From Paenibacillus spiritus (GTDB lineage Bacteria; Bacillota; Bacilli; Paenibacillales; Paenibacillaceae), in contig NZ_VYKK01000001.1 in the NCBI RefSeq assembly GCF_008710135.1, forward strand, positions 62,001 to 126,000: a DNA stretch of 64,000 bases, read 5' to 3'. Of this stretch, positions 16,251 through 25,124 are shown one piece after another (the first letter of the stretch is position 1; each line of letters starts with the position of its first letter). Under the pieces are notes generated by a model, which was given only the letters and a program-made list of their open reading frames with translations, did no database searches and was not told where the DNA came from. A program made the position numbers and the translations under genes.

Positions 16251-17120
16251 TTAGAACGCAGGAATAATGGCGCCCTGGTATTTGTCTTCAATAAACTTCT
16301 TCGCTTCCGGCGAAGTCAGGGCCTTGGCCAGCTTCTGGATGGCATCGGAATCCTTGTTGTCCGGGCGAGCCACCAGCAGGTTGGCGTACGGCGAATCGCC
16401 GGATTCGATGAACAGGGCATCCTTGGTCGGATTCAGCTTGGCATCCAGCGCGTAGTTGGTGTTAATGAGCGCGAGATCCACTTCATCCAGCATGCGCGGC
16501 AGTGTAGCGGCCTCGAGCTCGACAATCTTCAGGTTCTTCGGATTCTCGGTAATATCGGATTTCGTGGACAGAATATTGGTGTCGTCCTTCAGCTTGATCA
16601 GACCGTTCTTCGCCAGCAGAATCAGCGCGCGGCCGCCGTTGGTGGCATCGTTCGGGATGGCGACCTTGGCTCCGTCCTTCAGTTCGTCCACGGATTTAAT
16701 CTTCTTGGAGTAAGCGCCGAACGGCTCGACATGGACGGCTACCACCGGCACCAGATCGGTTCCGTTCTTCTGGTTCTGGTCGTCCAGATAAGGCTTGTGC
16801 TGGAAGAAGTTCGCGTCCAGCTCTTTCTCGGCCAGCTGTGTGTTCGGCAGCACGTAGTCGGTGAATTCCTTGATCTCCAGCTTCACGCCCTCGGCTTCAA
16901 GCTGCGGCGCAATGGCTTCCAGAATTTCGGCATGCGGCACGGAAGTGGCGCCGATCACGAGCTTGACCGGCTCGGTGCTTGGAGCCGTGCTTGGACTGGA
17001 CGACGAACCGGCGGCCGGCGATGTGCTGGCCTCCTTGTTGTTGCCGGCATTGTTGTTGCCGCAGGCGGCCAGAACGACAAGCAGAACGAGACTGAGCAGT
17101 GACAACGAGATTTTCTTCAT
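16251..17120 (-). CDS. metQ: Methionine ABC transporter substrate-binding lipoprotein MetQ
   Basis: 289 residues. A lipoprotein signal (MKKISLSLLSLVLLVVLAAC, lipobox LAAC) is followed by a Asn/Ser/Pro/Thr-rich tether (residues 21-50) and the NlpA/MetQ domain (VIGATSVPHAEILEAIAPQL; NYALDAKLNPTKDALFIE). It captures D/L-methionine outside the membrane for MetNI. Third gene of metNIQ behind a SAM-I riboswitch, so expressed when SAM is scarce. Confidence 0.95.
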   Translation of the reverse strand: MKKISLSLLSLVLLVVLAACGNNNAGNNKEASTSPAAGSSSSPSTAPSTEPVKLVIGATSVPHAEILEAIAPQLEAEGVKLEIKEFTDYVLPNTQLAEKELDANFFQHKPYLDDQNQKNGTDLVPVVAVHVEPFGAYSKKIKSVDELKDGAKVAIPNDATNGGRALILLAKNGLIKLKDDTNILSTKSDITENPKNLKIVELEAATLPRMLDEVDLALINTNYALDAKLNPTKDALFIESGDSPYANLLVARPDNKDSDAIQKLAKALTSPEAKKFIEDKYQGAIIPAF

Positions 17121-17180
17121 GAATAATTCCCCTCTTCTCCTAGGTTAATTCAATAAGGATCTCTATATATAAGTTGAACC

Positions 17181-17849
17181 TTATCTACGGGTATAATGCC
17201 GGACGAGCCGGTCGCCGATCATCTGAAGCAGCTGCACCAGGATGACCAGCAGTGCGATCGCAACGAGCATGACTTCTTCTTCATAGCGCTGATAGCCGTA
17301 ACGGATAGCCAGATCGCCGAGCCCGCCGCCTCCGACCATGCCGGACATTGCCGTATAGCTGACCAATGTAACTACCGTAATGGTAATGCCGGCCAGAAGA
17401 GACGGCCGCGCTTCCGGCAGCAGAACACGGAAGACAATCTGCGGCGTGGAGGCGCCCATCCCCTGCGCCGCTTCAATGACGCCCCGGTCCACTTCACGCA
17501 GCGAAGTCTCGACCAGTCTCGCGAAGAAAGGCGCCGCTCCGATCACGAGAGCGGGAATCACGCCGAGCACCCCAATGGCAGTGCCCACAATCGCCCGGCT
17601 GACAGGAATCAGCGCAATCACGAGAATGATGAACGGCACGGACCGCAGAATGTTCACCAGTACCGAGAGCAGCGTGTAGACCGCCCGAATGGCCGGTGAA
17701 GAAGATCGTCCCCATAAATATAGCACAATTCCGAGCGGTAAACCAAGAATTATTGTAAAAACCGCAGAGGCTCCCATCATCTTGAGCGTATCCAGCGTGC
17801 CTACCCACATTTCATGCCAATCCACCAGCGAAAAATCCAGCTCTCCCAT
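17181..17849 (-). CDS. metI: Methionine ABC transporter permease MetI
   Basis: 222 residues with five membrane helices and the permease EAA-like loop GVIEAAQGMGASTPQIVFRVLLPEA that contacts the ATPase. The N-terminal GASAVFTIILGLPLGIVLYLW is typical of MetI. Its ATG overlaps the metN stop (ATGA), indicating coupled translation. Confidence 0.95.
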   Translation of the reverse strand: MGELDFSLVDWHEMWVGTLDTLKMMGASAVFTIILGLPLGIVLYLWGRSSSPAIRAVYTLLSVLVNILRSVPFIILVIALIPVSRAIVGTAIGVLGVIPALVIGAAPFFARLVETSLREVDRGVIEAAQGMGASTPQIVFRVLLPEARPSLLAGITITVVTLVSYTAMSGMVGGGGLGDLAIRYGYQRYEEEVMLVAIALLVILVQLLQMIGDRLVRHYTRR

Positions 17850-18865
17850 CAGTTCAGCACCTCCACATCCAGACCCTGCCGGGTCAATTCGGCCATCGTC
17901 TCTCCGATGGCTTCCGCCGGTCCCTCGAAGCGCACGGTCAGCTGACCGTAAGGCTCTTCCTTAATGGTACCGATCGTCCCCTGCAGAATGGCAAAATGCA
18001 CCCCGGTCCTGGACGCCGTTCTCGACAGCGTGGACTCATAGGTCCGCGAGCCGATGAACGTAATCTTCGCCGCCTTGGAACCGTCCGCTCCTCCGGCGGC
18101 GATGGCCGCCTGGAGCGGTCCTCCGTCGCGCGCTTCGCTGCGGATGAATTCCCGGGTTACGTCATGCTGCGGCTTCAGGAATACTTTCGCCACTTCGCCC
18201 TGCTCCACGATGCCGCCGCCGTGGATAACGGCGACCCGGTCGCAGATGCTCTGGATCACGTGCATCTCATGCGTAATCAGGACAATCGTCAGTCCGAACC
18301 GCTTGTTGATGTCCAGCAGCAGCGCCAGAATGGAATCCGTCGTCTGCGGGTCCAGCGCCGAGGTCGCCTCGTCGCAGAGCAGCACATCCGGTTCGCTGGC
18401 CAGCGCCCGGGCGATGCCGACCCGCTGCTTCTGTCCGCCCGAGAGCTGGGCGGGATACTTGTCCGCGTGTTCGGCGAGACCGACCAGACTCAGCAGCTCG
18501 TTCACCTTCGTCTCCACGGCCTTGCCGGGCGTGCGGGTCAGCCGCAGCGGGAACGCAATATTGTCATAGACGGTCGCTGACGACAGGAGGTTGAAATGCT
18601 GAAAGATCATGCCGATCTTGCGGCGCCGCTCCTGCAGCTCGCGTCTGCCGAGCTTAGTCAAGTCGATTCCGCCGACGCGAACCTCTCCTTCCGTCGGCCG
18701 CTCCAGCAGATTGATGCAGCGGATCAGCGTGCTTTTGCCGGCGCCCGAATGTCCGATCACTCCGAAGATTTCCCCCTGGCGAATCGACAAATCCACGCCC
18801 GAGAGCGCGGTCTGGGCGGCTGCGCCCCGTCCGTATACTTTGGTTAACCCTTTTAACTCAATCAT
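17849..18865 (-). CDS. metN: Methionine ABC transporter ATP-binding protein MetN
   Basis: 338 residues. Walker [10 protein letters not shown], signature [15 protein letters not shown], Walker [15 protein letters not shown] and H-loop VLITHEMHV are intact. The C-terminal 100 residues form the NIL/ACT-like domain that in MetN proteins senses intracellular methionine (transinhibition). Upstream is a complete SAM-I riboswitch. First gene of the metNIQ operon. Confidence 0.95.
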   Translation of the reverse strand: MIELKGLTKVYGRGAAAQTALSGVDLSIRQGEIFGVIGHSGAGKSTLIRCINLLERPTEGEVRVGGIDLTKLGRRELQERRRKIGMIFQHFNLLSSATVYDNIAFPLRLTRTPGKAVETKVNELLSLVGLAEHADKYPAQLSGGQKQRVGIARALASEPDVLLCDEATSALDPQTTDSILALLLDINKRFGLTIVLITHEMHVIQSICDRVAVIHGGGIVEQGEVAKVFLKPQHDVTREFIRSEARDGGPLQAAIAAGGADGSKAAKITFIGSRTYESTLSRTASRTGVHFAILQGTIGTIKEEPYGQLTVRFEGPAEAIGETMAELTRQGLDVEVLN

Positions 18866-18897
18866 CCTGCTCCTCCTCTTGCTCCATGCCGCACCTC

Positions 18898-19116
18898 AAA
18901 AAAAGCCTCTTGCGGATTCCGTCGCCAGAATCGCAAGAGGCTGTTGTTCCATTCAGAATAGCTCCAGCCCTCTCTCATCTGCGCACGTTCCGGAATGTCC
19001 GTCCTGTGCAGGAATTAGCACCATGACACCTTCTTCCAACCGCGCCTTGTGCGCTTGTTGTCCGAAGATCGGTTGCCGGGCTTCATCGGGCCTATCCCTC
19101 CGCCGCTCTTGATAAG
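18898..19116 (-). ncRNA. SAM-I (S-box) riboswitch with terminator, metNIQ leader
   Basis: Reading leftward from 19116: CTTATCAAGAG, GGAGGGA, GCCCGATGAAGCCCGGCAACC, then GGTGTCATGGTGCTAATTCC and GATGAGAG, all invariant S-box blocks. The expression-platform terminator is GCCTCTTGC/GCAAGAGGC (18905-18913 with 18933-18941) and a run of T on the minus strand (18898-18904). High SAM stops transcription before metN. Confidence 0.96.
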
Positions 19117-19141
19117 ATTGGTGTATGAAATTGGTGATCTT

Positions 19142-19170
19142 AGTATAGAGAAGGCCGCGGATTTTGTCAA
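19142..19170 (-). promoter_or_regulatory. Promoter of metNIQ
   Basis: On the minus strand TTGACA (19165-19170), 17 bases, TATACT (19142-19147); the riboswitch begins about 25 bases downstream. Confidence 0.85.
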
Positions 19171-19179
19171 AAGGAAATT

Positions 19180-19884
19180 TCAGCTATGCCGCTGGTTCCC
19201 CATATACCGGTAGGCGGCTGCCAAGGTCCGGCAGACCATCTCAAGCCCTTGCCGCAGATCCTCCAGATGGCCGTCCAGATCCTCCAACGCAATCCGTTCC
19301 TCAAGTCCCTGGTGCCGCTGCCACAAATCGTCCTGCATTTCCGAGTTCATATAGTGAATCTCGGCGTTCCGGCGTTTCCGCAACTTCTGCAGCGCATCGC
19401 GGTATTCCTTCCGGATGCCTTCCAGCTCGTCGGACAGGTCGGCAAGCTCCTTGCGCGTCCGGAGCTGCCGAAGCACCGTGAAATACGAGAAATGCGGCTT
19501 GAGCGCCGAAGTGCAGAGATCATACCGGCTGTTCAGCACCGTACCAAGCTTGTCCAGCAGGGAGAAGACCCGGATGAACCCGTTCTTGTAAAAATACACA
19601 TAACGTGCGTACTCGCCCTGCTCGTCGGGCGTCATTTCGTCCACGAATCCCGCCCGGACCGAGCGGCGGAAATGAGCGGCGGCGAACCAGCTCTGCTCCA
19701 GCTCGTCCAGAGACGTAATCAGCCCCCGGGTCCAGATCTCGATCTCCCGGGATTCATGGTTCCGGTCTCCCTGGCGGTTCATCTCCTTGCGGAGCGCCGC
19801 CGCCTGTTCGGCCATCGCGTTGATGGCATCGGCCAGCGGGCCCTCGTTCACGCGCGGGGCTTCACCCAGCAGTATGCGCAGCAT
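19180..19884 (-). CDS. Cthe_2314-like HEPN domain protein
   Basis: A 234-residue helical protein. It carries RNAEIH at residues 172-177, matching the RNxxxH pair of catalytic HEPN ribonucleases (Rx4-6H). The long helix before it (LSDELEGIRKEYRDALQKLRKR) and the flanking pattern resemble the Cthe_2314 HEPN family. No antitoxin-like small gene is adjacent: the left neighbour is the metNIQ promoter, the right neighbour the UbiD gene. Start ATG 19884, AAGGAGG 7 bases upstream. RNase activity is inference from the motif. Confidence 0.7.
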   Translation of the reverse strand: MLRILLGEAPRVNEGPLADAINAMAEQAAALRKEMNRQGDRNHESREIEIWTRGLITSLDELEQSWFAAAHFRRSVRAGFVDEMTPDEQGEYARYVYFYKNGFIRVFSLLDKLGTVLNSRYDLCTSALKPHFSYFTVLRQLRTRKELADLSDELEGIRKEYRDALQKLRKRRNAEIHYMNSEMQDDLWQRHQGLEERIALEDLDGHLEDLRQGLEMVCRTLAAAYRYMGNQRHS

Positions 19885-19960
19885 CGGTCTTCCTCCTTAA
19901 CGGTTCGTAGTGGGGGTAGAGGCGGTGAAGCAATCAGCTTATCTTGCCCGAATCGGCGCC

Positions 19961-21742
19961 CTAAGCGTTCCGTCCGTTCGGAAAATACTCCTTCCATCTC
20001 CGGTCGACGGTCTCCACGATGTCCTCCCGCGGGAACAGCTCGTCCGGATAACCCGGCTTCATGCGCGCGTCGATGACGATCGGCAGCTTGTAGCCGATGT
20101 GATGATGCCGCACGGTCGACTCCGCGTAGATGTCGGTCGCTGGGTTAAACCGCGTGAACACCGTCCAGAGGAAAGAGGTCTGTGTCCGGACCGTCTCGGC
20201 GGCGTTGTCGACCAGGATAACGAGCGGCCATTCGGTCTCCCCGGCCTGAAGCGCCGGAATCAGCCGCTCGGGCAGGTCGGGGTCCTCGGTGTAGGACGGT
20301 CCCGAGACGACGAGGCAGCCGCCGCAGTACACCTTGGCGTCCGCGATGCCCGGCAGGTTCCCGCCTTCAAAGACCCGCGGCAGCTCACGGATCTTGGCGC
20401 CGACGCCCATCATGACGCCCTTGCTGCCGTGGTTCATCTTCTGGCCGGTGTAGTCCAGCGTATCATGCGACGTCTTGTTGAAGATGAACAGATCGACCGC
20501 CGGATCGAAGCGTTCCAGCACCGTCTCCAGCAGATGCGGCCAATCGGCGAGATCAACCGGCTGGTTCGTCAGAACGAGGAACTTGGTCAGCGACAGCTGG
20601 CCTTCGCCCAGAATGCGGAAGGCCGAGACCAGCGCCTCGCGGGAATAGCTCTCCCGGACTACCGCGGACGCCAGCGTGTGCGAGCCCGATTCGGAATACG
20701 CCCAGAGCGAGTGCACCGACGGCATCACTAGCGGGTAGGCCGGAGACAGCAGCCGCTGGAGGAAATCGCCGAGGTAATAATCTTCCTGGCGCGGCTTGCC
20801 GACGATCGTCGCCGGGTAGATGGCGTCCTTGCGGTGCCACATGCGCTGCACATGCATGACCGGAAAATCATGCTTCAGCGAGTAATAGCCGTAGTGGTCG
20901 CCGAACGGACCTTCAGGCCGGCGTTCATGCGGCGGCACCAGGCCGCGGATCGCAAACTCGGCTTCCGCCGGAATCCGGTGTCCGCCCATCGGGTCCTTGA
21001 CCATCGGCAGCCGGCCGCCAAGAACCAGGGAGGCCAGCAGCAGCTCCGGCATGCGCTCCGGCACCGGCGCGATTGCCGTAGCCACGAGCGCCGGCGGGCC
21101 GCCGACAAAGACCGATACGGGCAGCGCCTCGTTCCGAAGCTCCGCTTCGTGGTGGTGGAAGCCGCCGCCTTTGTGAATCTGCCAGTGTACGCCGGTCGTG
21201 CTGTCGTCGTAGATCTGGATGCGGTACATGCCCAAATTGTGATCTTTCGGGTTGGACGGGCTCTCCGTGTAGACCAGAGGCAGGGTCACGAACGGCCCTC
21301 CGTCCTCCTGCCAGCTGGTTACCCGCGGCAGATCCTTCAGCGGGTCCTGGTTCCGGCAGACGCCGAGCACCGGCGCTTCTCCCTGCGGCACATTCTTGAT
21401 GCCCACCTTCAGGAGATCCCACAGCAGCCCCTTCTCCTTCCAGACCGCCATGGGCGTAGGCGGCAGCAGCGTCTCGACCGCGCCCATCATCCCCTTCATC
21501 AAGGCCTCCGGCCGGGGTCCGAACGCCTGATCCACGCGTCTTACCGTGCCGAACAGGTTAGTGGCCACCGGGAACGGCGTTCCCTTCACGTTCGTGAACA
21601 GCAGAGCCGGGCCTTCTTCCGCAATTACCCGGCGGTGTATTTCAGCCAGCTCCAGATACGGATCGACCGGCGCATCGATAATCGCCAGGTCCTTGTCCTT
21701 CTGCAGCTGTTCAATCCATTGTCGCACATTCGCGTATCCCAA
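19961..21742 (-). CDS. UbiD family decarboxylase (menaquinone/aromatic acid type)
   Basis: A 593-residue UbiD-fold protein, a prenylated-FMN-dependent decarboxylase class. Recognisable parts are the cofactor/metal segment NLGMYRIQIYDDSTTGVHWQIHKGG, PEGPFGDHYGYYS (containing the E/D catalytic region) and TLASAVVRESYSREAL. In bacteria using the futalosine route a UbiD/UbiX-type pair decarboxylates the 1,4-dihydroxy-6-naphthoate intermediate; with mqnE in the window, that is a reasonable role, but other aromatic acids are possible. TTG start at 21742 with GAGGAGG 7 bases upstream. No ubiX-like flavin prenyltransferase gene is in view. Confidence 0.88.
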   Translation of the reverse strand: MGYANVRQWIEQLQKDKDLAIIDAPVDPYLELAEIHRRVIAEEGPALLFTNVKGTPFPVATNLFGTVRRVDQAFGPRPEALMKGMMGAVETLLPPTPMAVWKEKGLLWDLLKVGIKNVPQGEAPVLGVCRNQDPLKDLPRVTSWQEDGGPFVTLPLVYTESPSNPKDHNLGMYRIQIYDDSTTGVHWQIHKGGGFHHHEAELRNEALPVSVFVGGPPALVATAIAPVPERMPELLLASLVLGGRLPMVKDPMGGHRIPAEAEFAIRGLVPPHERRPEGPFGDHYGYYSLKHDFPVMHVQRMWHRKDAIYPATIVGKPRQEDYYLGDFLQRLLSPAYPLVMPSVHSLWAYSESGSHTLASAVVRESYSREALVSAFRILGEGQLSLTKFLVLTNQPVDLADWPHLLETVLERFDPAVDLFIFNKTSHDTLDYTGQKMNHGSKGVMMGVGAKIRELPRVFEGGNLPGIADAKVYCGGCLVVSGPSYTEDPDLPERLIPALQAGETEWPLVILVDNAAETVRTQTSFLWTVFTRFNPATDIYAESTVRHHHIGYKLPIVIDARMKPGYPDELFPREDIVETVDRRWKEYFPNGRNA

Positions 21743-21783
21743 TATGGTTCCTCCTCAAATCCTTCTCTATCCGCCGCTTCGGG

Positions 21784-22686
21784 TCAGCCGAAACGGCCCG
21801 TTGACGCCCGCTCATCCAGGCAGGCGATCACGCCGAACCACCCGGCCAGCAGAAGAGCCTGGCCTGCCAGAGCCAGACGGTGCAATCCTTCGTCTGCCGC
21901 GAACGCGGAAGCTGCGAGAGCCAGCAGCTGCATGAGGCTTAGCAAGGCAGCCGCCAGTCCAAGTCTTCGCAGCCCGGGGCGGCCCTGGCCGTAGTTCCAG
22001 AACGCCAGATGGCCTACCAGCGCAGCCAGCAGGAGCAGCAGCAGCTGTGCGGCGAGGTGAATCCATACCATCCGGTTATCTCCGGACCCTTCGGGGATCG
22101 CCTGTCCTCCGCAGAACGGCCAGCCGGCACAGCCGGACGGCGTGCTGGCGGATTGGACGTAAGCGCCGATATAGACGGCGACATAGGCGTATACGGCTGT
22201 TCCCCGCACCAGGTTGCGGAACGGGCGGGGAAGCGCGGCCGGAACCCCCGGCCCGGCTGCACACGCATGGCCAGCGGAAGCGCCGGGCTCGCCTGCGCCG
22301 CGCTCTTCCCGGACAAGTCTGCGCAGCCTAAGGTTCAAATGCAGCGTGGCCGTGAACGCAGCCAGCAGCAGCACCGGAAGCAGCGCCTGGACGGCCGACG
22401 GCGGCTCTGCGGCGCCAAGAAGCGCCGCGAGGATGCCCTGCGCGGCCGCGAGGCTGAGCGCCAGGCGGGCCCGCTTCCGCAGAGAACGGCGGTCCGGGGC
22501 GTTCCAGCCCCGCACCGCCGCAGCGGAAACGGCCGCCAGCAGCGCCGCCAGCACACTAGCGGCCAAGCCCGCACCGGAGATCAGCGTCTCCCCGCTTCCT
22601 TCTCCGCCCGCTGCATGGCCCACCAGCGCGGCGATTATTATCAGGCAGGTCAGTCCGCTCCAGCTGCTCAACTGCCTCAACGTCAT
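21784..22686 (-). CDS. ctaA: CtaA/Cox15-like haem A synthase, divergent
   Basis: 300 residues, eight predicted membrane helices, Ala/Leu/Gly-rich. The second half carries the extracellular loop GAYVQSASTPSGCAGWPFCGG, with the CX5C pair of CtaA, and His residues in the following helices (WIHLAAQLLL, GLHRLALAGQ) placed like haem ligands. The first half lacks the corresponding Cys pair and starts directly with a helix, unlike Bacillus CtaA. It may be a haem A synthase with only one Cys pair, or a related assembly protein. UbiD gene follows in the same direction; ctaB is at 32544. Confidence 0.65.
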   Translation of the reverse strand: MTLRQLSSWSGLTCLIIIAALVGHAAGGEGSGETLISGAGLAASVLAALLAAVSAAAVRGWNAPDRRSLRKRARLALSLAAAQGILAALLGAAEPPSAVQALLPVLLLAAFTATLHLNLRLRRLVREERGAGEPGASAGHACAAGPGVPAALPRPFRNLVRGTAVYAYVAVYIGAYVQSASTPSGCAGWPFCGGQAIPEGSGDNRMVWIHLAAQLLLLLLAALVGHLAFWNYGQGRPGLRRLGLAAALLSLMQLLALAASAFAADEGLHRLALAGQALLLAGWFGVIACLDERASTGRFG

Positions 22687-22857
22687 GGTTCATCCCGCCT
22701 GTTCAAGGTTTCATTGATTCGAGAAATTACGACAAATCTAATGCGTTTCCATTATAACCGATAATCTCGGGACCGGCATCCGGCAAATCTGAAATTTGAA
22801 TGTTCTCCGGGACCGGAGCGCCGCGCTTCCGGGTTCTATCGGTCCCCTGAACACAGC

Positions 22858-22883
22858 AAAACGGGGGCCCGAAGGCCCCCGTT
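22858..22883 (-). terminator. Terminator after thioredoxin-like gene
   Basis: ACGGGGGCC-CGAA-GGCCCCCGT stem; on the minus strand it is followed by TTTTG. Confidence 0.85.
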
Positions 22884-22954
22884 CATACCTTTTGGCGGAT
22901 GGGCACCATCCGCCGTTCGCCTGCTTCCGGCAAAGATCAGACCCGCCGGGACGG

Positions 22955-23302
22955 TCAGGCCTTCTCTACGGCTTCATATACTTCGACCGCGCGGTCCAGG
23001 AAGCTCTCGATCTCTTCCCGCGATTTGCGCAGCTTGTTGACGAAGCGCACCAGCTCCCGGCCTTCCGTGTAGGCCACAAAGCTCGGAATGCCCAGAATGT
23101 TCTGCTCCTGGCTGACATCGCCTACAGCCTCCACGTCCACTTCGACCAGCGTCAGCTTATCGGCATAGGCGGCCTCGACCTCCGGCATGAAGGGATCAAT
23201 GAACTTGCAGTCTCCGCACCAGTCGGCTTTGAATACCACTATGGTCAGACGGGGCGACACGATCGCCGAACGAAACTCCTCGGGAGATTGAATGGCCTTC
23301 AT
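22955..23302 (-). CDS. Thioredoxin-like protein
   Basis: 115 residues with the thioredoxin fold: FKADWCGDCKFI has the redox pair Cys29-Gly-Asp-Cys32, and the cis-Pro loop is GIPSFVAY. The CGDC active site differs from CGPC of housekeeping thioredoxin, hinting at a specialised disulfide reductase. AAGGAAGATGACGT precedes ATG 23302. No signal peptide, so cytoplasmic. Stands alone between two terminators. Confidence 0.88.
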   Translation of the reverse strand: MKAIQSPEEFRSAIVSPRLTIVVFKADWCGDCKFIDPFMPEVEAAYADKLTLVEVDVEAVGDVSQEQNILGIPSFVAYTEGRELVRFVNKLRKSREEIESFLDRAVEVYEAVEKA

Positions 23303-23355
23303 ACGTCATCTTCCTTTCGTCTGGAATGGGATTCCCTCTAGTGAAGCAAAACGGA

Positions 23356-23391
23356 GGAAGGAAGTCAACTCTGTCGGACTGTCTTCCTTCC
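23356..23391 (-). terminator. Probable terminator after ytgP
   Basis: GGAAGGAAG/CTTCCTTCC 9-bp stem with a 18-base loop; short T-run (TTTT) a few bases downstream on the minus strand. Confidence 0.5.
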
Positions 23392-23419
23392 CTTTCCTTC
23401 CCTTCCCGGCCCTGCATGT

Positions 23420-25045
23420 CTACTCTCCCCGTACCCGCGCCGGTTGAAGCTTCATGAGCGGCCGGAGGAGACGCTGCACCTTGCCGGGATAGCTCTCCAG
23501 CTCCTGGCGGCTCAGCGCGCCGAGCACAATCAGCAGCACCAGATAGACGAGAACGACCCCGCCTCCCACCAGCAGACAGGTGATAAGGTAGGCGATCCGG
23601 TCGGGCATGGCTCCGGTCAGCAGCAGCCCCAGCTCGTTCAGACCGAAGCCGACCGCTGCCGCGGCCAGCACCGCCGCACCGTAGCGGCCCCAGCGCCCTC
23701 CCATAATCTCGAAGGGAACGATCGATTTGAGGAGCCGCAGATTGAGCAGGGTGATGACAATAAAGCAGAGCGCCGTAGCGAGAATAATGCCGTAAATGCC
23801 GATGAACCGGCTCAGTACGATGCTTCCGACCAGCTTGACGGTAATGCCGGCCAGCACGTAGAACATGGAAATCCGCGATTTGCCCATTCCGAGCAGGATG
23901 GAGTTCGAGGTCGTCATCGAAATTTGAAATATCGTGCCCAGTGTCAGCAGCGCCACAATGCCGCTGCCTTCCGGGGTCTTGAACAGCAGGCCGTTGACCG
24001 CATAAGCGGCGATGACCAGCGGGAGCACGATCGGCGTCCCGGTCAGTACCGCGATGCGCAGCGCCATCGTCATCTGGCGCTTCAGATGCTTCTCGTCCCG
24101 GCGGGCATAGGCCGCAGAGATGACCGGAATCAGCGACGTGCTGAGCGCAATCGCCAGCACGGGTGGAATCCCGGCGATGCTCTGGGCTTTCTGCCCCAGG
24201 ATCGACAACAGCCCCTGCGCATCCGCTTGGCCAACCTGCCCTTCCAGCAGCGGCACCACGAGCGACGAGTCGATCATATAGACCGCCTGAATCGTCATGG
24301 AAGCCAGAACAATCGGAATCGACAGGCTGAAAATATTTTTATAGATGCCCAGCATAGGAAGCTTGGCTTCCTCCTGCCCGTACCTCAGCCGGTCGGCGGC
24401 ATCCTCGCGCCGGAGTTTCACGGCAAAATAGATCATCACGCCAAAAGCGGCCACGCTTCCGAGTACGCTGCCGAACGAGGCCCCTGCGGCCATCACCGAA
24501 TTGCTGTAGCCCTGGCGCATCAGAATGAAGGCAAGCAGAATGGCCGTAGCCACGCGGGCAATCTGCTCCACAATCTGCGAAATCCCGCCGGCCGCCATGT
24601 TGTTGCGGCCCTGGAAATAGCCGCGCATCATCGCGATGGTCGGGAAGAGCAGCAGCGCGGGCGCAATCGCCCGGATGGCGGACGTACTCTCCGGCACGCC
24701 GGTATGCCGGGCATACACCGGAGCGGCTATGTACAGAATCGCGCTCATGACCACGCCGATCCCGGCGCCGAAGTAGAGCGCCGCCCGGTAGACCTGGCGC
24801 GCCTCTCCGGGCCGGTTCAGCGCGTAGCGCTCGGACACCATTTTGCTGAGCGTACTGGGAATGCCGGCGGTCGCCAGCGTCAGCAGCGTCAGATATACAT
24901 TGTTCGCCTGGACGAATGCGGCGTTGCCGGTATCGTCGAAGATATGCTCCAGCGGCACGCGCTGGAAGATGCCGAGCGCCCGCGCGACGAGCGCAGCGGC
25001 CGCCAGAATCAGGGTGCCTTTGATAAAGGATTCCTTCTTGGACAA
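23420..25045 (-). CDS. ytgP: Lipid II flippase-type polysaccharide transporter (YtgP/MurJ/SpoVB family)
   Basis: About 541 residues with 14 membrane helices of the MOP superfamily. FIKGTLILAAAALVARALGIFQRVPLEHIF at the start and RGYFQGRNNM and GIPPVLAIALSTSLIPVISAAYARRD within are typical of YtgP/SpoVB. It flips lipid-linked cell wall precursors. TTG 25045 is preferred (AAGAAGG 6 bases upstream, family-like MSKKESF start); an earlier TTG (25087) lies inside the terminator hairpin of the gene before it and has no ribosome site. Confidence 0.88.
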   Translation of the reverse strand: MSKKESFIKGTLILAAAALVARALGIFQRVPLEHIFDDTGNAAFVQANNVYLTLLTLATAGIPSTLSKMVSERYALNRPGEARQVYRAALYFGAGIGVVMSAILYIAAPVYARHTGVPESTSAIRAIAPALLLFPTIAMMRGYFQGRNNMAAGGISQIVEQIARVATAILLAFILMRQGYSNSVMAAGASFGSVLGSVAAFGVMIYFAVKLRREDAADRLRYGQEEAKLPMLGIYKNIFSLSIPIVLASMTIQAVYMIDSSLVVPLLEGQVGQADAQGLLSILGQKAQSIAGIPPVLAIALSTSLIPVISAAYARRDEKHLKRQMTMALRIAVLTGTPIVLPLVIAAYAVNGLLFKTPEGSGIVALLTLGTIFQISMTTSNSILLGMGKSRISMFYVLAGITVKLVGSIVLSRFIGIYGIILATALCFIVITLLNLRLLKSIVPFEIMGGRWGRYGAAVLAAAAVGFGLNELGLLLTGAMPDRIAYLITCLLVGGGVVLVYLVLLIVLGALSRQELESYPGKVQRLLRPLMKLQPARVRGE

Positions 25046-25063
25046 ACGTTTCGCCTTCTTTAC

Positions 25064-25093
25064 ATTAAAATAGCTCCCTTGTGACAAGGGAGC
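25064..25093 (-). terminator. Terminator after DUF456 gene
   Basis: GCTCCCTTGT-G-ACAAGGGAGC perfect 10-bp stem; on the minus strand TATTTTAAT follows. Confidence 0.75.
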
Positions 25094-25124
25094 CGGAGGG
25101 TGCCCCGCGGAACATGGCCGGAAT

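Noticed and set aside
23444..25084. 546-codon open frame antisense to ytgP
   Set aside because: Shadow frame of a GC-rich membrane protein gene; composition of His/Arg/Asp/Gln repeats, no start context.
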